Below are positions 30,413 to 38,206 of a stretch of DNA of 41,585 nt, piece by piece. The stretch covers positions 1-41,585 of the forward strand of contig JACPHO010000004.1 of NCBI GenBank assembly GCA_016188545.1. The letters run 5' to 3'. Made by a program: the position numbers and the translations under genes. Position 1 is the stretch's first letter; each line of letters begins with the position of its first letter. The notes under the pieces were generated by a model. The model had not been told where the DNA came from and searched no databases. It was given only the letters and a program-made list of their open reading frames with translations. The DNA is from Candidatus Shapirobacteria bacterium. Lineage in GTDB: Bacteria; Patescibacteriota; Microgenomatia; UBA12405.

Positions 30413-32158
30413 TTAGTTTAGATTAAAAGTTTTGAGATGAATTTTTTTGGCTGTTTTATCGTCGCAGTTGTAATAGCTGACTCGGAAAGTGTAACGAGTC
30501 TGATAGATGTCGACTATCTCCATTGACCAGAGGATATCTTTATCGATTTGTTCAGAATATATTTTGATGAGGGAAATCGGGTCTTGAGGTCTATCCAGAT
30601 TGACATTTGCATCTAAAGATATAATCTGTGAAGTTAACTCAATAGCGTGGTTGTATTGGTCGCTAGGAATATATGAGTCTGGTTTTTCTAAATCATCAAG
30701 CATGGTTTCGTTGATTTTTTCACCATCATAAGTTCCCAGGGCATATTTTTCAACATATTGTCCATTCGCCTGATGGTATATTTTGCCTATTTCAAAAAAT
30801 TTGGGGTTGGGTAACTTGTAACGTTTATATTGGTCGAGCTGCTGCTTTAGTGAAGGAATCAAACTTTGACGGAGGTAGATAACTTCGGCGTTGATACTAT
30901 TTTCGGTTTTTATGACAGTCTTTGGGTCAACTGCTTCTGACACTAGTGGCCAGGTGATTACTTCATCGTAACCTTCGGAAACTAGTCTGTCTTTGATTTG
31001 CTCGATTAAGAATATTTCAGCGGGGGTAATGTCTTTGACCTTTTTGGAGTTTAATGGCTGATCTTTAGGAATATTATTGTAGCCACAGAATCGGATAACT
31101 TCTTCGGCAAGGTCTTCGGAAATAGTGATATCTTTGCGGATAGATGGCGGGGTAACTAGCGAGACTGTGCCGTCGTCTTTTGCAGGATCAGGATTGTTCA
31201 CAACAACACACCCGAGATTTGTTAACGTTTTTTTTGAAAAATCTGTGGGGATATTAATTCCGGAAATAATGCTTGACGAGTTGTGGTCAAAATTTATACT
31301 GGGAGTTTCTAGTGGGTTTGGATAATAGTCATAAATATTTGAACCAATAGAACCACCGCAGTTTTCTATAATAAGTTTGGAAAGAAAGTTGATTGCACTG
31401 GGAATTAGGTCGGGGTCAAGAAATTTCTCGAGTCTAGTGGCGGCTTCAGTGGTTACTTTTAACTGGTGACTGTTTTGATGGACGGTGGTGGGGTTATAGA
31501 CTGCAAACTCAATAATGGTATTGGTGGTGGAATTGTCTATGGCACACGATTCACCACCCCAAAAACTAAGACTTAATGCTGTGCTTCGATTGTTGACCAT
31601 TAAGATACTTTTGTCGATGGGGAGGTGTGTTCCATCAAGACTTCTAAACTCCGTGTATTTTGGATTCATCTGCCAAATGAGATTGTCTGTGGATTTGGAT
31701 GTATCGAAAGCATGGTTGGGAATTCCATACATGTACATGGCGTAGTTGGTGAGGTCGACTAAAGTATTGATACTGTTTGCACCGTGAATACGGACAAACT
31801 TTTGGAGCCAATCAGGTGACTTTTGGTTCTGAATATGAACAATCTTGACAGCCATTACCCGAGTGACATTGTCAGTTTCGACTTTTATTGGCAAAGTATA
31901 ATTTGATTTGGGTAATCCGTCGTTTGATAGACTTTCGAGAGGTAAATCATATAGAACTGATAGGTCACGGGCGAGACCATAGTATCCTAGACAATCACCA
32001 CGGTTAGTTTTGATATCAAGGTCAAAAACGATTTCTCCTTCGATTTTTTCAAAATAGTTTGTCCAGTGCCCAATCATAGTAAGATCGTCCCGGAGTTTTT
32101 GCGGCTCGACATTTAAATCAGGGAGAAATGTTTTAAGATGAGAATAAATTAGTTTCAT
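30413..32158 (-). CDS. pheT: Phenylalanyl-tRNA synthetase beta subunit, short form
   Basis: 581 residues against about 790 in E. coli. It starts with the B1 part (MKLIYSHLKTFLPDL), goes straight to DLDIKTNRGDCLGYYGLARDL, so the EMAP-like tRNA-binding OB domain is absent. The B3/B4 editing region (HAFDTSK, FRSLDGT) is present but shortened. B5 has RKDITISEDLAEEVIRFCGYNNIP, and B6/B7 the catalytic-like fold. The end (YTFRVSYYN) is only a partial anticodon-binding FDX-ACB domain. It overlaps pheS by 4 bp (ATGA) and forms the alpha2-beta2 enzyme with it. Confidence 0.95.
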   Translation of the reverse strand: MKLIYSHLKTFLPDLNVEPQKLRDDLTMIGHWTNYFEKIEGEIVFDLDIKTNRGDCLGYYGLARDLSVLYDLPLESLSNDGLPKSNYTLPIKVETDNVTRVMAVKIVHIQNQKSPDWLQKFVRIHGANSINTLVDLTNYAMYMYGIPNHAFDTSKSTDNLIWQMNPKYTEFRSLDGTHLPIDKSILMVNNRSTALSLSFWGGESCAIDNSTTNTIIEFAVYNPTTVHQNSHQLKVTTEAATRLEKFLDPDLIPSAINFLSKLIIENCGGSIGSNIYDYYPNPLETPSINFDHNSSSIISGINIPTDFSKKTLTNLGCVVVNNPDPAKDDGTVSLVTPPSIRKDITISEDLAEEVIRFCGYNNIPKDQPLNSKKVKDITPAEIFLIEQIKDRLVSEGYDEVITWPLVSEAVDPKTVIKTENSINAEVIYLRQSLIPSLKQQLDQYKRYKLPNPKFFEIGKIYHQANGQYVEKYALGTYDGEKINETMLDDLEKPDSYIPSDQYNHAIELTSQIISLDANVNLDRPQDPISLIKIYSEQIDKDILWSMEIVDIYQTRYTFRVSYYNCDDKTAKKIHLKTFNLN

Positions 32159-33147
32159 AATTCAGTCGGTTTATAAGCCAAGTTGCCACCCATTAATGTT
32201 CTGATATCAGTTATGTTGTTTTGAGCCATGGTCCAGCGGTCAAGACCCATTCCAAACGCAAAGCCAGAATAAATGTGATGATCGATGCCGGCCATCTCTA
32301 ATACTTTGGGATGAATCATACCTGAGCCACCCATTTCGATCCAACCGGCGTGTTTGCATAAGGTACAACCTGCGCCGTGACAGTTAAAACATTGCATATC
32401 AGGACCTACCCCCGGCTCTACCTCTGGATAGTATTTACATCGATAACGAACAACAACTCCGTCACCGTATAAGGTTTTGAACATAAGGTCCATAGTACCA
32501 ATCAAGTCTTTCATAGTAACTCCCCTATCGATGACCACTGCTTGGTACTGATGGAAGACAAAATGGTTGCTACGATTAACTTTTTCGTTACGATAGACAC
32601 TACCCGGGAAGGCAGCTCGAATAGGGAGATTTTGACCCTCTTTTTGGAGTAGGTACGATTCAATGGTCGATGTTTGGGTTCGGAGAAGATAGTTGGGTTC
32701 GTGAATATAAATCGTATCTTGCATATCCCTCGCGGGGTGGTTTTTGGGGACATTGAGGCGTTCGAAATTGTATTCGTCGGTAACTATTTCAGGACTGTTG
32801 TATATAGAAAAACCTAATTTTCGGAAAACTTCGTTTAACTGACGTTCGGTGATGGTGATAGGATGGAGATGGCCAATTTTGGGAAGACCAAAATTGGAAT
32901 TTTCAATTTTCAATTCACAATTTTCAATTTTCGGAAGGATATTTTGTTTTTCTGAAATTAATTTTTCGACAGAGTTTTTAAGATTATTTAGTTCTATGCC
33001 AAACTGTTTTGGGTCGGTGGCAGTTTTGATTTTGGCAAATTCCTGGTTGATGAGTCCGGAGCGACCTAGGTATTTGATACGAATATTTTCCAGCTCAGAA
33101 GTGGATTGACAAGAGCCAATTTCATTTTTTATTTCGTCTAGTTTCAT
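32155..33147 (-). CDS. pheS: Phenylalanyl-tRNA synthetase alpha subunit
   Basis: 330 residues. A short N-terminal coiled coil, then the class II core: HPARDMQDTIY and LLRTQTS (motif 2), CFNCHGAGCTLCKHAGWIEMGG split around a CxxC/CxxC pair, and FAFGMGLDRWTM (motif 3). Supplies phenylalanine activation to the alpha2-beta2 enzyme. The linker between coiled coil and core (ENCELKIENSNFG) is encoded by an AT-rich iterated repeat, 32892-32933. A terminator-like hairpin ends just before the start, possibly an attenuator. Confidence 0.97.
   Translation of the reverse strand: MKLDEIKNEIGSCQSTSELENIRIKYLGRSGLINQEFAKIKTATDPKQFGIELNNLKNSVEKLISEKQNILPKIENCELKIENSNFGLPKIGHLHPITITERQLNEVFRKLGFSIYNSPEIVTDEYNFERLNVPKNHPARDMQDTIYIHEPNYLLRTQTSTIESYLLQKEGQNLPIRAAFPGSVYRNEKVNRSNHFVFHQYQAVVIDRGVTMKDLIGTMDLMFKTLYGDGVVVRYRCKYYPEVEPGVGPDMQCFNCHGAGCTLCKHAGWIEMGGSGMIHPKVLEMAGIDHHIYSGFAFGMGLDRWTMAQNNITDIRTLMGGNLAYKPTEL
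32892..32933. repeat. Iterated AATTTTC micro-repeat inside pheS
   Basis: Reiterated AATTTTCAATTTTC words with one AATTCAC variant, in frame with pheS and encoding KIENCELKIENSNF. Such arrays are otherwise intergenic in this window. Confidence 0.65.
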
Positions 33148-33153
33148 ATTACT

Positions 33154-33181
33154 AAAAATCCCCCGCTTGCACGGGGGATTT
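33154..33181 (-). terminator. Intrinsic terminator or attenuator between rplT and pheS
   Basis: AAATCCCCCG-TGCAAG-CGGGGGATTT (10-bp stem) followed by a U-run (33154-33158) on the minus strand, ending 6 nt before the pheS ATG. The upstream segment GGAGGATTT (33193-33201) can pair with the first arm (8 of 9 bp), a possible antiterminator. No promoter fits between hairpin and pheS. Confidence 0.8.
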
Positions 33182-33206
33182 AAATTTAATTAAAATCCTC
33201 CGTGTC

Positions 33207-33548
33207 TTATTTTATAAAGGCGACGATGGATTTGAAAGCCTCAGGATCATGAATGGAGATCTCAGAGAGCATTTTACGATTTAGTTCGACTTTCTTGGTT
33301 TTCATGAGGTTGATGAAGTTAGAATAGCGGATCTCAAATGGCTTGAGAGCAGCATTGAGACGAATGATCCAGAGCTTACGCATATCACGACGGCGGATAC
33401 GACGACCTTCGTAGGCGTAGTTACCAGCATGCATGACAGCTTGATGGGCGACCTTGTACCTTTTGTGACGGGTCATCCAAAAACCTTTAGCGGCTTCTAG
33501 AACTTTTTTATGATGTTGATGACGGACAATACCTGTTTTGACGCGCAT
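33207..33548 (-). CDS. rplT: 50S ribosomal protein L20
   Basis: 113 residues with the typical start MRVKTGIVRHQHHKKVLEAAKG (about 20 shown), RRRDMRKLWIIRLNAA and a C-terminal helix, the standard L20 layout. It is essential for early 50S assembly and in several bacteria represses its own operon. It lies 66 bp after rpmI; that gap is a reiteration of TTTATAAAG/GTTAATAAAG words, and TATAAA lies 7 nt before the ATG. Confidence 0.97.
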   Translation of the reverse strand: MRVKTGIVRHQHHKKVLEAAKGFWMTRHKRYKVAHQAVMHAGNYAYEGRRIRRRDMRKLWIIRLNAALKPFEIRYSNFINLMKTKKVELNRKMLSEISIHDPEAFKSIVAFIK

Positions 33549-33550
33549 GG

Positions 33551-33612
33551 GTTAGTTTATAAAGTTAATAAAGTTAAAAGTTTATAAAGATAAAAGTTTG
33601 TAAAGTTTATAA
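33551..33612. repeat. Iterated TTTATAAAGTTA micro-repeat between rplT and rpmI
   Basis: Repeated GTTTATAAAGTTAATAAAG words fill the whole gap. It may also provide the -10 (TATAAA) of rplT. Confidence 0.5.
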
Positions 33613-33614
33613 AG

Positions 33615-33830
33615 TTATCTAAAACCGAGCATTCGCTTTACTTTTAGAGCAAAACGACCTAGTACGGGATGTTTGCCTTTTAGACGACGAAGTTGCTTTT
33701 TACTTTTGGTACGGCGAAGATGACGGTGGAACGAAGACTCGCGTAAAACAACACCATTTTTGGTTACCTCAAAACGAGAGCTAACGGATTTTCGAATTCT
33801 TAGTCTTTTGCTAGTTGTTTTCATTTTCAA
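33615..33830 (-). CDS. rpmI: 50S ribosomal protein L35
   Basis: 71 residues, very basic: MKMKTTSKRLRIRKSVSSRF, then HRHLRRTKSKKQLRRLKG. It matches L35 (normally KTxxxxxKRFxxTxxGxxKRxxAxxxHxLxxKSxKxKRxLR), with a C-terminal extension common in CPR. It overlaps the infC end by 20 bp. Start at the first ATG (33830) or the second one (33824). Confidence 0.93.
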   Translation of the reverse strand: MKMKTTSKRLRIRKSVSSRFEVTKNGVVLRESSFHRHLRRTKSKKQLRRLKGKHPVLGRFALKVKRMLGFR

Positions 33831-34380
33831 TTTTAATAGGTTTTTTCTTGGTGGGAGCGACCGTGAACTGCAGTCTTTTACCCATTAATCTTGGTTCTCC
33901 TTCCGGAGAGCCGTGATCAATCAGATCTTTTTTGTACCTTTCAATAAGATCATAGCCAAATTCCTTCTTTTGAATTTGGCGACCTTGGAATTTTATACTT
34001 AATTTGACTTTATTTCCAGTGGTCAAAAACTTTATAGATTTTCGAAGTCCAGTCTCATAATCGTTATCACTAATGAACGGGGTCATTTGGACTTCTTTCA
34101 TCTCACCACCCTTGACTCCTTTCTTCTCGGCCTTAAGCTTTTTCGATTCCTGATATTTGAACTTAGTGAACTCGATAAGCTTAACTACAGGTGGCTTGGC
34201 CATAGGGGCGACTTCAACGAGATCTAGTTCAGTTTCTTGGGCCATTTTACGGGCTTCACTAATGGAAAGTACTCCAATTTGTTTGGCTTCTTCGTCGATC
34301 AATCTGACTTCAGTTGCCTGAATGTATTGATTTGTCCGATAAAATTTCTTGTTCTGGTTTTGATTTCTGTAGGTCGCCAT
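33811..34380 (-). CDS. infC: Translation initiation factor IF-3
   Basis: 189 residues. N-domain: VRLIDEEAKQIGVLSISEARKMA ... DLVEVAPMAKPPVVKL; Lys-rich linker; C-domain: PFISDNDYETGLRKSIKFLTTGNKVKLSIKFQGR. Prevents premature subunit joining and proofreads start codons. The start here is ATG, not the rare AUU used for autoregulation in E. coli. Only 5 bp separate it from thrS, and a TGATAAAAT is 7 nt before the ATG, so it has a probable leaderless start of its own. Confidence 0.97.
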   Translation of the reverse strand: MATYRNQNQNKKFYRTNQYIQATEVRLIDEEAKQIGVLSISEARKMAQETELDLVEVAPMAKPPVVKLIEFTKFKYQESKKLKAEKKGVKGGEMKEVQMTPFISDNDYETGLRKSIKFLTTGNKVKLSIKFQGRQIQKKEFGYDLIERYKKDLIDHGSPEGEPRLMGKRLQFTVAPTKKKPIKIENENN

Positions 34381-34385
34381 GTAGG

Positions 34386-36308
34386 TTATTTTATCAGATT
34401 TAGGGATTTGGTGTTAATTAAATCCTTAATTTGGGACAAAAATTCGGAAGTTTTGATGGCACCAAGATCTTGACCATCTCGTTGACGAACGGCCACCGCG
34501 TCAGACGAGGCTTCGCGGCCACCAATAACCAGCATAAAAGGAATTTTTTCCACTTGGGCGTCTCTGATTTTGCCTTGCATTTTTTCGGGACGATCATCAA
34601 TCTCGGCTCTAATCCCCTCTTTCTTTAGCTCAGCCATGACTTGGTTGGCATAATCATGTTGGGTGTCAGTGATAGGAATTATTTTGGCCTGGACTGGTGA
34701 GAGCCAAACTGGGAATGCTCCGGCAAAATGCTCAATAATGACTCCAAAGAATCTTTCCATTGATCCCAATATTGTGCGGTGAATCATAACAGTTTGTTTT
34801 TCTTGGCCGTCATTGTCAATGAATTTTACATCTAGTCCTCGCCCCATTTTCTTGAGATATTTGGCGAGATTTTCTCTTGTTTTATATTTTTCTTTGAATG
34901 TTTTGAGTACCCAGAAATCATCGATATCCTTTTCGGAAGTTTCAGAGAATGAAGGCAAGTTGAAATCAAATTGGATCGTGCCTAGTTGCCATTCACGTCC
35001 AACTGAATCTTTTACTTTTGAGTCGATTTTTGGCCCGTAAAAAACACCCTCTCCTTCATCTACTTTGTAGTTAATGTTTTCTAGCTCGAGTGCTTTTTTT
35101 AGGGAATCTTGGGCGAAGTCCCACATTTCAATTGACCCTAAATATTTTTCCGGTCTGGTTGCCAGGTAGGCTTGATATTCCTTAAATCCAAAAATATCTT
35201 CGTAAACAAATCGGGTTAGTTGTAGAATTCCGCGAACTTCATCGATGACCTGTTGTGGGGTACAGAAAATGTGAGAATCGTCTTGAGTGAAACCACGAAC
35301 ACGGGTTAATCCATGAAGAACTCCGGCTTTTTCATAGCGGTAAACAGTGCCCAACTCACCCATTCTAAAAGGTAGCTCCCGATAACTTCGAGGGCTAGAT
35401 TTATAAATTTGGACGTGGTTTGGGCAATTCATCGGCTTTAACTGTTCGTCGATGGTATAGTCGTTTTTACTTTCACCTTCAATATTTTGGTGAAGCATGA
35501 CCGGGAACATGGAGTTGATGTATTTGGTGTAATGTCTGGTTTTGACAAACATATCCATACCGGCGATATGGGGTGTATATACCAATTGATATCCACGTCG
35601 AATATGTTCTTCTTTCCAAAACGTTTCGACTATATTTCTGATAGTTGCCAGTTTTGGATGCCACAGAATCAGTCCGGCACCTGTTAATTGATTGGTAGAA
35701 TACAGATCAAGTTCTTTACCTAGTTTTCTATGGTCACGTTTTTTAATCTCTTCGAGATTGGCGAGATGTGCTTCCAGATCGGCCTTGTTTTCAAAAGCGG
35801 TTCCATAAATTCGAGTCAACATCTTATTTTTTTCATCACCGTGCCAATATGCTCCAGCGATCGAGAGTAACTTGAATGCTTTGATTTCGCCAGTAGATTT
35901 GACGTGAGGTCCGGCACAGAGATCAACCAATTCAGTACCGGTCTTATAAACAGAAATAGCTTCTTGACGTTCTTTGATGCTGACTAGCCATTCCATTTTG
36001 TAGGGATTGTAAGCAAAAATTTTTACGGCTTGGTCGTGGTCCATTTCCTCCCTGGTTATCGGTTGATTTTCGTCAATAATTTTCTGCATTTCGGCTTCGA
36101 TCTTCGAAAAATCTTCTTTGGAGATTTTGAAATCCCCTCTTGGTTCAAAGTCGAAGTAGAATCCTTCGTCGGTAGCTGGACCCATGGCCATATAAAATTT
36201 ATCCTGGCCGTAGAGTCTAACCATGGCTTGCATAAGAGTATGCTCGGCGGAATGGCGGATTTTGTAAACTTGGTCGTCTGATTTTTGTGATGCTGTAAGT
36301 TGTGACAT
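34386..36308 (-). CDS. thrS: Threonyl-tRNA synthetase without TGS domain
   Basis: 640 residues. It begins directly with the editing domain (RHSAEHTLMQAM, with the HxxxH pair, and CAGPHV), so the N-terminal TGS domain of about 60 residues is absent. The class II core has the zinc ligands in MNCPNH, QDDSHIF and MIHRTILGSMERF; then the anticodon-binding domain (VWLSPVQAKIIPI ... GKIRDAQ.EKIPFMLVIGG). First gene of the thrS-infC-rpmI-rplT-pheST order known from E. coli and many others. No obvious -10 lies close to the start. Confidence 0.97.
   Translation of the reverse strand: MSQLTASQKSDDQVYKIRHSAEHTLMQAMVRLYGQDKFYMAMGPATDEGFYFDFEPRGDFKISKEDFSKIEAEMQKIIDENQPITREEMDHDQAVKIFAYNPYKMEWLVSIKERQEAISVYKTGTELVDLCAGPHVKSTGEIKAFKLLSIAGAYWHGDEKNKMLTRIYGTAFENKADLEAHLANLEEIKKRDHRKLGKELDLYSTNQLTGAGLILWHPKLATIRNIVETFWKEEHIRRGYQLVYTPHIAGMDMFVKTRHYTKYINSMFPVMLHQNIEGESKNDYTIDEQLKPMNCPNHVQIYKSSPRSYRELPFRMGELGTVYRYEKAGVLHGLTRVRGFTQDDSHIFCTPQQVIDEVRGILQLTRFVYEDIFGFKEYQAYLATRPEKYLGSIEMWDFAQDSLKKALELENINYKVDEGEGVFYGPKIDSKVKDSVGREWQLGTIQFDFNLPSFSETSEKDIDDFWVLKTFKEKYKTRENLAKYLKKMGRGLDVKFIDNDGQEKQTVMIHRTILGSMERFFGVIIEHFAGAFPVWLSPVQAKIIPITDTQHDYANQVMAELKKEGIRAEIDDRPEKMQGKIRDAQVEKIPFMLVIGGREASSDAVAVRQRDGQDLGAIKTSEFLSQIKDLINTKSLNLIK
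34388..34396 (-). promoter_or_regulatory. Extended -10 of infC
   Basis: TGATAAAAT on the minus strand, 7 nt before the infC ATG, overlapping the last codons of thrS. Confidence 0.5.
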
Positions 36309-36317
36309 AGAAAAAAA

Positions 36318-36350
36318 ATTTCTAACTTCTAATTTCCAATTTCAAAAAAA
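36318..36350. repeat. Iterated AATTTCTAACTTC micro-repeat upstream of thrS
   Basis: AATTTCTAACTTCTAATTTCC words directly before thrS on the minus strand. The rest of 36309-36513 holds no gene; 36370-36380 has a TATAAT-like -10 on the minus strand that could serve thrS. Confidence 0.45.
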
Positions 36351-36411
36351 GTGGAAATGACTTGATTTATTATATAAAAATTAAAATAAAAGTTACTGAT
36401 TGAAAAATTAA

Positions 36412-36440
36412 CGGATTCCCGCCTTCGCGGGAATGACAGA
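36412..36440. repeat. REP-like palindrome ATTCCCGC-CTTC-GCGGGAAT
   Basis: A perfect 8-bp stem with a CTTC loop (36415-36434) followed by GACAGA. It is GC-rich in an AT-rich gap and of the type found dispersed in many bacterial genomes. There is no T-run, so it is not a terminator. Confidence 0.7.
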
Positions 36441-36513
36441 TCGAGCCCAGGCATGGGAAACTCAAATTACCCACGAATGGGCAATGTAGTAGTCGTAATT
36501 ACAAATGATGACA

Positions 36514-36590
36514 TGGTGACCGCTAGTGGACTTGAACCACTGACCTTTTCAATGTCAATGAAATGCTCTAGCCAACTGAGCTAAGCGGTC
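36514..36590 (-). tRNA. tRNA-Val (anticodon GAC)
   Basis: Minus-strand cloverleaf: acceptor GACCGCT/AGCGGTC, D arm GCTC/GAGC with loop AGTTGGCTA, anticodon arm TTTCA/TGAAA with loop TTGACAT (anticodon GAC), T arm AGTGG/CCACT with loop TTCAAGT. Discriminator A is followed by an encoded CCA (36514-36516), in contrast to tRNA-Ala in this window. It stands alone between thrS and the DUF5660-like gene. Confidence 0.95.
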
Positions 36591-36710
36591 GAATTGTAAA
36601 GTGTATCAGTCAACTTTGGCTTGACTTGTTTAAGAGTCGGATGACTGAGCTAACCCTCCTTCACTACGTTACGGACGGGCGAAGGCGGTCGATAGAGGGA
36701 TTATAACAGA

Positions 36711-37286
36711 CTAACCAATGCTTCGGGAGACTCCGGATTCATCACTGAACATAAAGGCGTCGCCACCTTTTTTCTTGTTTTTAGCCGTGTTCCAAAAATA
36801 ATTACGTTTCTTTTTCTTGGAGGCGAAAGCTTGAACCCAGAGACACGTTTCAGATATGCTTTGGCGAACAGTAGCAATAAAATTGCGGATGCGGATGAAA
36901 AAATTTACTTGATACTCGGATATGTCGGTAATTTCATTGATGGCGATATTTTCGACACTTTTTTCAAGATTGTCGGTATTGTTGGCTAGCTTGGCAATTT
37001 CACTCCTCAGCTCTACTAGGGCTTTTTCCAAGTCCTTTTGACGTTGATCAAACAAAACTTGGACTTCGTGCTGGAGGTGGCTGATACCCGAAAAAATCTC
37101 TTTAGACGACGGAGATTTTTCCCCAAATTCAATAGTTTGACCTATTCCTAAGATTCCTCGAAGGCTAAATTTTTGTGGAGGTAGAGGAGATGAGTTGGTC
37201 TGTGATTCCGGCTGTGATTCGCTGCCAAAGAAATTTTTGGTATGTACTTTTTTTGGGTCACTTTTTGTTACACTTCCCCCTGCCAT
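36711..37286 (-). CDS. Coiled-coil protein, DUF5660-like
   Basis: 191 residues. Polar, Ser/Pro-rich N-terminus (about 1-65), a long coiled coil (about 70-120, LQHEVQVLFDQRQKDLEKALVELRS...), a hydrophobic-charged helix (about 128-155) and a basic tail KKKKRNYFWNTAKNKKKGGDAFMFSDE. The ending GGDAFMFSDE...SRS is what I recall from DUF5660, a family restricted to Patescibacteria; function unknown. No signal or clear membrane span. Promoter with extended -10 and a perfect palindrome just upstream. Confidence 0.75.
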   Translation of the reverse strand: MAGGSVTKSDPKKVHTKNFFGSESQPESQTNSSPLPPQKFSLRGILGIGQTIEFGEKSPSSKEIFSGISHLQHEVQVLFDQRQKDLEKALVELRSEIAKLANNTDNLEKSVENIAINEITDISEYQVNFFIRIRNFIATVRQSISETCLWVQAFASKKKKRNYFWNTAKNKKKGGDAFMFSDESGVSRSIG

Positions 37287-37292
37287 GGCGGG

Positions 37293-37320
37293 ATTATAAC
37301 AAAAATTTACAATTTTTGTT
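37293..37320 (-). promoter_or_regulatory. Extended -10 plus perfect 23-bp palindrome before the DUF5660-like gene
   Basis: TGTTATAAT (37293-37301) is 6 nt before the ATG. It partly overlaps AACAAAAATT-TAC-AATTTTTGTT (37298-37320), a perfect 10-bp inverted repeat where a repressor could block RNA polymerase. Confidence 0.55.
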
Positions 37321-37380
37321 GTTACGCTTTAGATCGTAATAAACTTATTTTCAAAGCGGAATTCTTGTAATATCAAAAAA

Positions 37381-38187
37381 CTAAAGCTTTTTCAAAAACT
37401 CAAATACTTTTTGTTGTGTTAGTAAGTAGTAGACCAAGTTGAGGTTTTTTGCCAAGTCTTTGTTTTTGGAGATAACCTCATCGGCTTCTTTGTCGGAAAC
37501 AGTGATGTTGTTAGTTTTGGCGATATGGTCAATACAAAGATTTGTAATCCATTCTTGACGGATTTGAATGTGGAGCTCTCCCTGATACTTTTCCAAAGTT
37601 GTATTTTTAGATTTAAGATAACTATTGATAGTTAGACCTGCTTGTTGAGTTTGGTCTACGAGTTGGGACATTTTATTCTCAACATCGTTTTTAATAAGCA
37701 TTTCTGGAATATCTACCTTGGCATTTTTGATCAGACTGGCTATGGTTTGATTGAGTCGGTCGTTATCGTCGGTAGCAGTGCTATTGATTTTCTTAATATC
37801 TGCTTGATAGTCCTTGGTAAGTTCGACTTGGGGAAGCTCACAGCCGATCATTTCGACTTGCCATTCTTTACCGAGTTCGAGTGGTGGGTTGACAACTTTA
37901 ATTTGGGGTTGAACGATCGGATGGAGTTTGTTTTCAGCAACAACATCACTATAGAGTTTGCTGATTAGAGTGGTGAGAATTTCTTCGATAATACGGTGTT
38001 CATGGATATTTTCTTTTACAATATTAAGAGGTGCTTTACCCTTTCGAAAACCTTTAGATTCAAAATTTGCCTGAGCTGTTGAAAGAACTTTATCATTAGT
38101 TTTGTTAATTTCTTCGACTGAAAAAGAGCCGGTAATGACAAAAGTCTTGTCTTTGTTGGGTGTAAATGTGGTGGTTTTGTTGTCCAT
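37381..38187 (-). CDS. tig: Trigger factor lacking the PPIase domain
   Basis: 268 residues from the ATG at 38187, chosen over an in-frame start 57 nt upstream because that one lies inside the divergent gene. The ribosome-binding N-domain has GFRKGKAPLNIVKE, the family signature for L23 docking. It then passes directly into the helical C-domain (PEMLIKNDVENKM ... YQGELHIQIRQEWI), so the FKBP-type PPIase domain (about 100 residues) is missing. It would still work as a ribosome-bound holdase for nascent chains. Confidence 0.92.
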   Translation of the reverse strand: MDNKTTTFTPNKDKTFVITGSFSVEEINKTNDKVLSTAQANFESKGFRKGKAPLNIVKENIHEHRIIEEILTTLISKLYSDVVAENKLHPIVQPQIKVVNPPLELGKEWQVEMIGCELPQVELTKDYQADIKKINSTATDDNDRLNQTIASLIKNAKVDIPEMLIKNDVENKMSQLVDQTQQAGLTINSYLKSKNTTLEKYQGELHIQIRQEWITNLCIDHIAKTNNITVSDKEADEVISKNKDLAKNLNLVYYLLTQQKVFEFLKKL

Positions 38188-38196
38188 AGTTAGGGC

Positions 38197-38206
38197 TATG
38201 ATATCA
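38197..38206. promoter_or_regulatory. Symmetrical -10 shared by tig and the lysozyme-like gene
   Basis: The segment reads TATGAT on the + strand (38197-38202) and TGATATCAT on the - strand (38198-38206), 10 nt before the tig ATG. The gap between the divergent starts is only 18 bp. Confidence 0.5.

Noticed and set aside
36640-36665. A tRNA-like 5' fragment on the minus strand (GGGTTAGCTCAGT)
   Set aside because: Only the acceptor/D-arm start is recognisable; no anticodon arm or T arm follows, so it is at most a decayed fragment.
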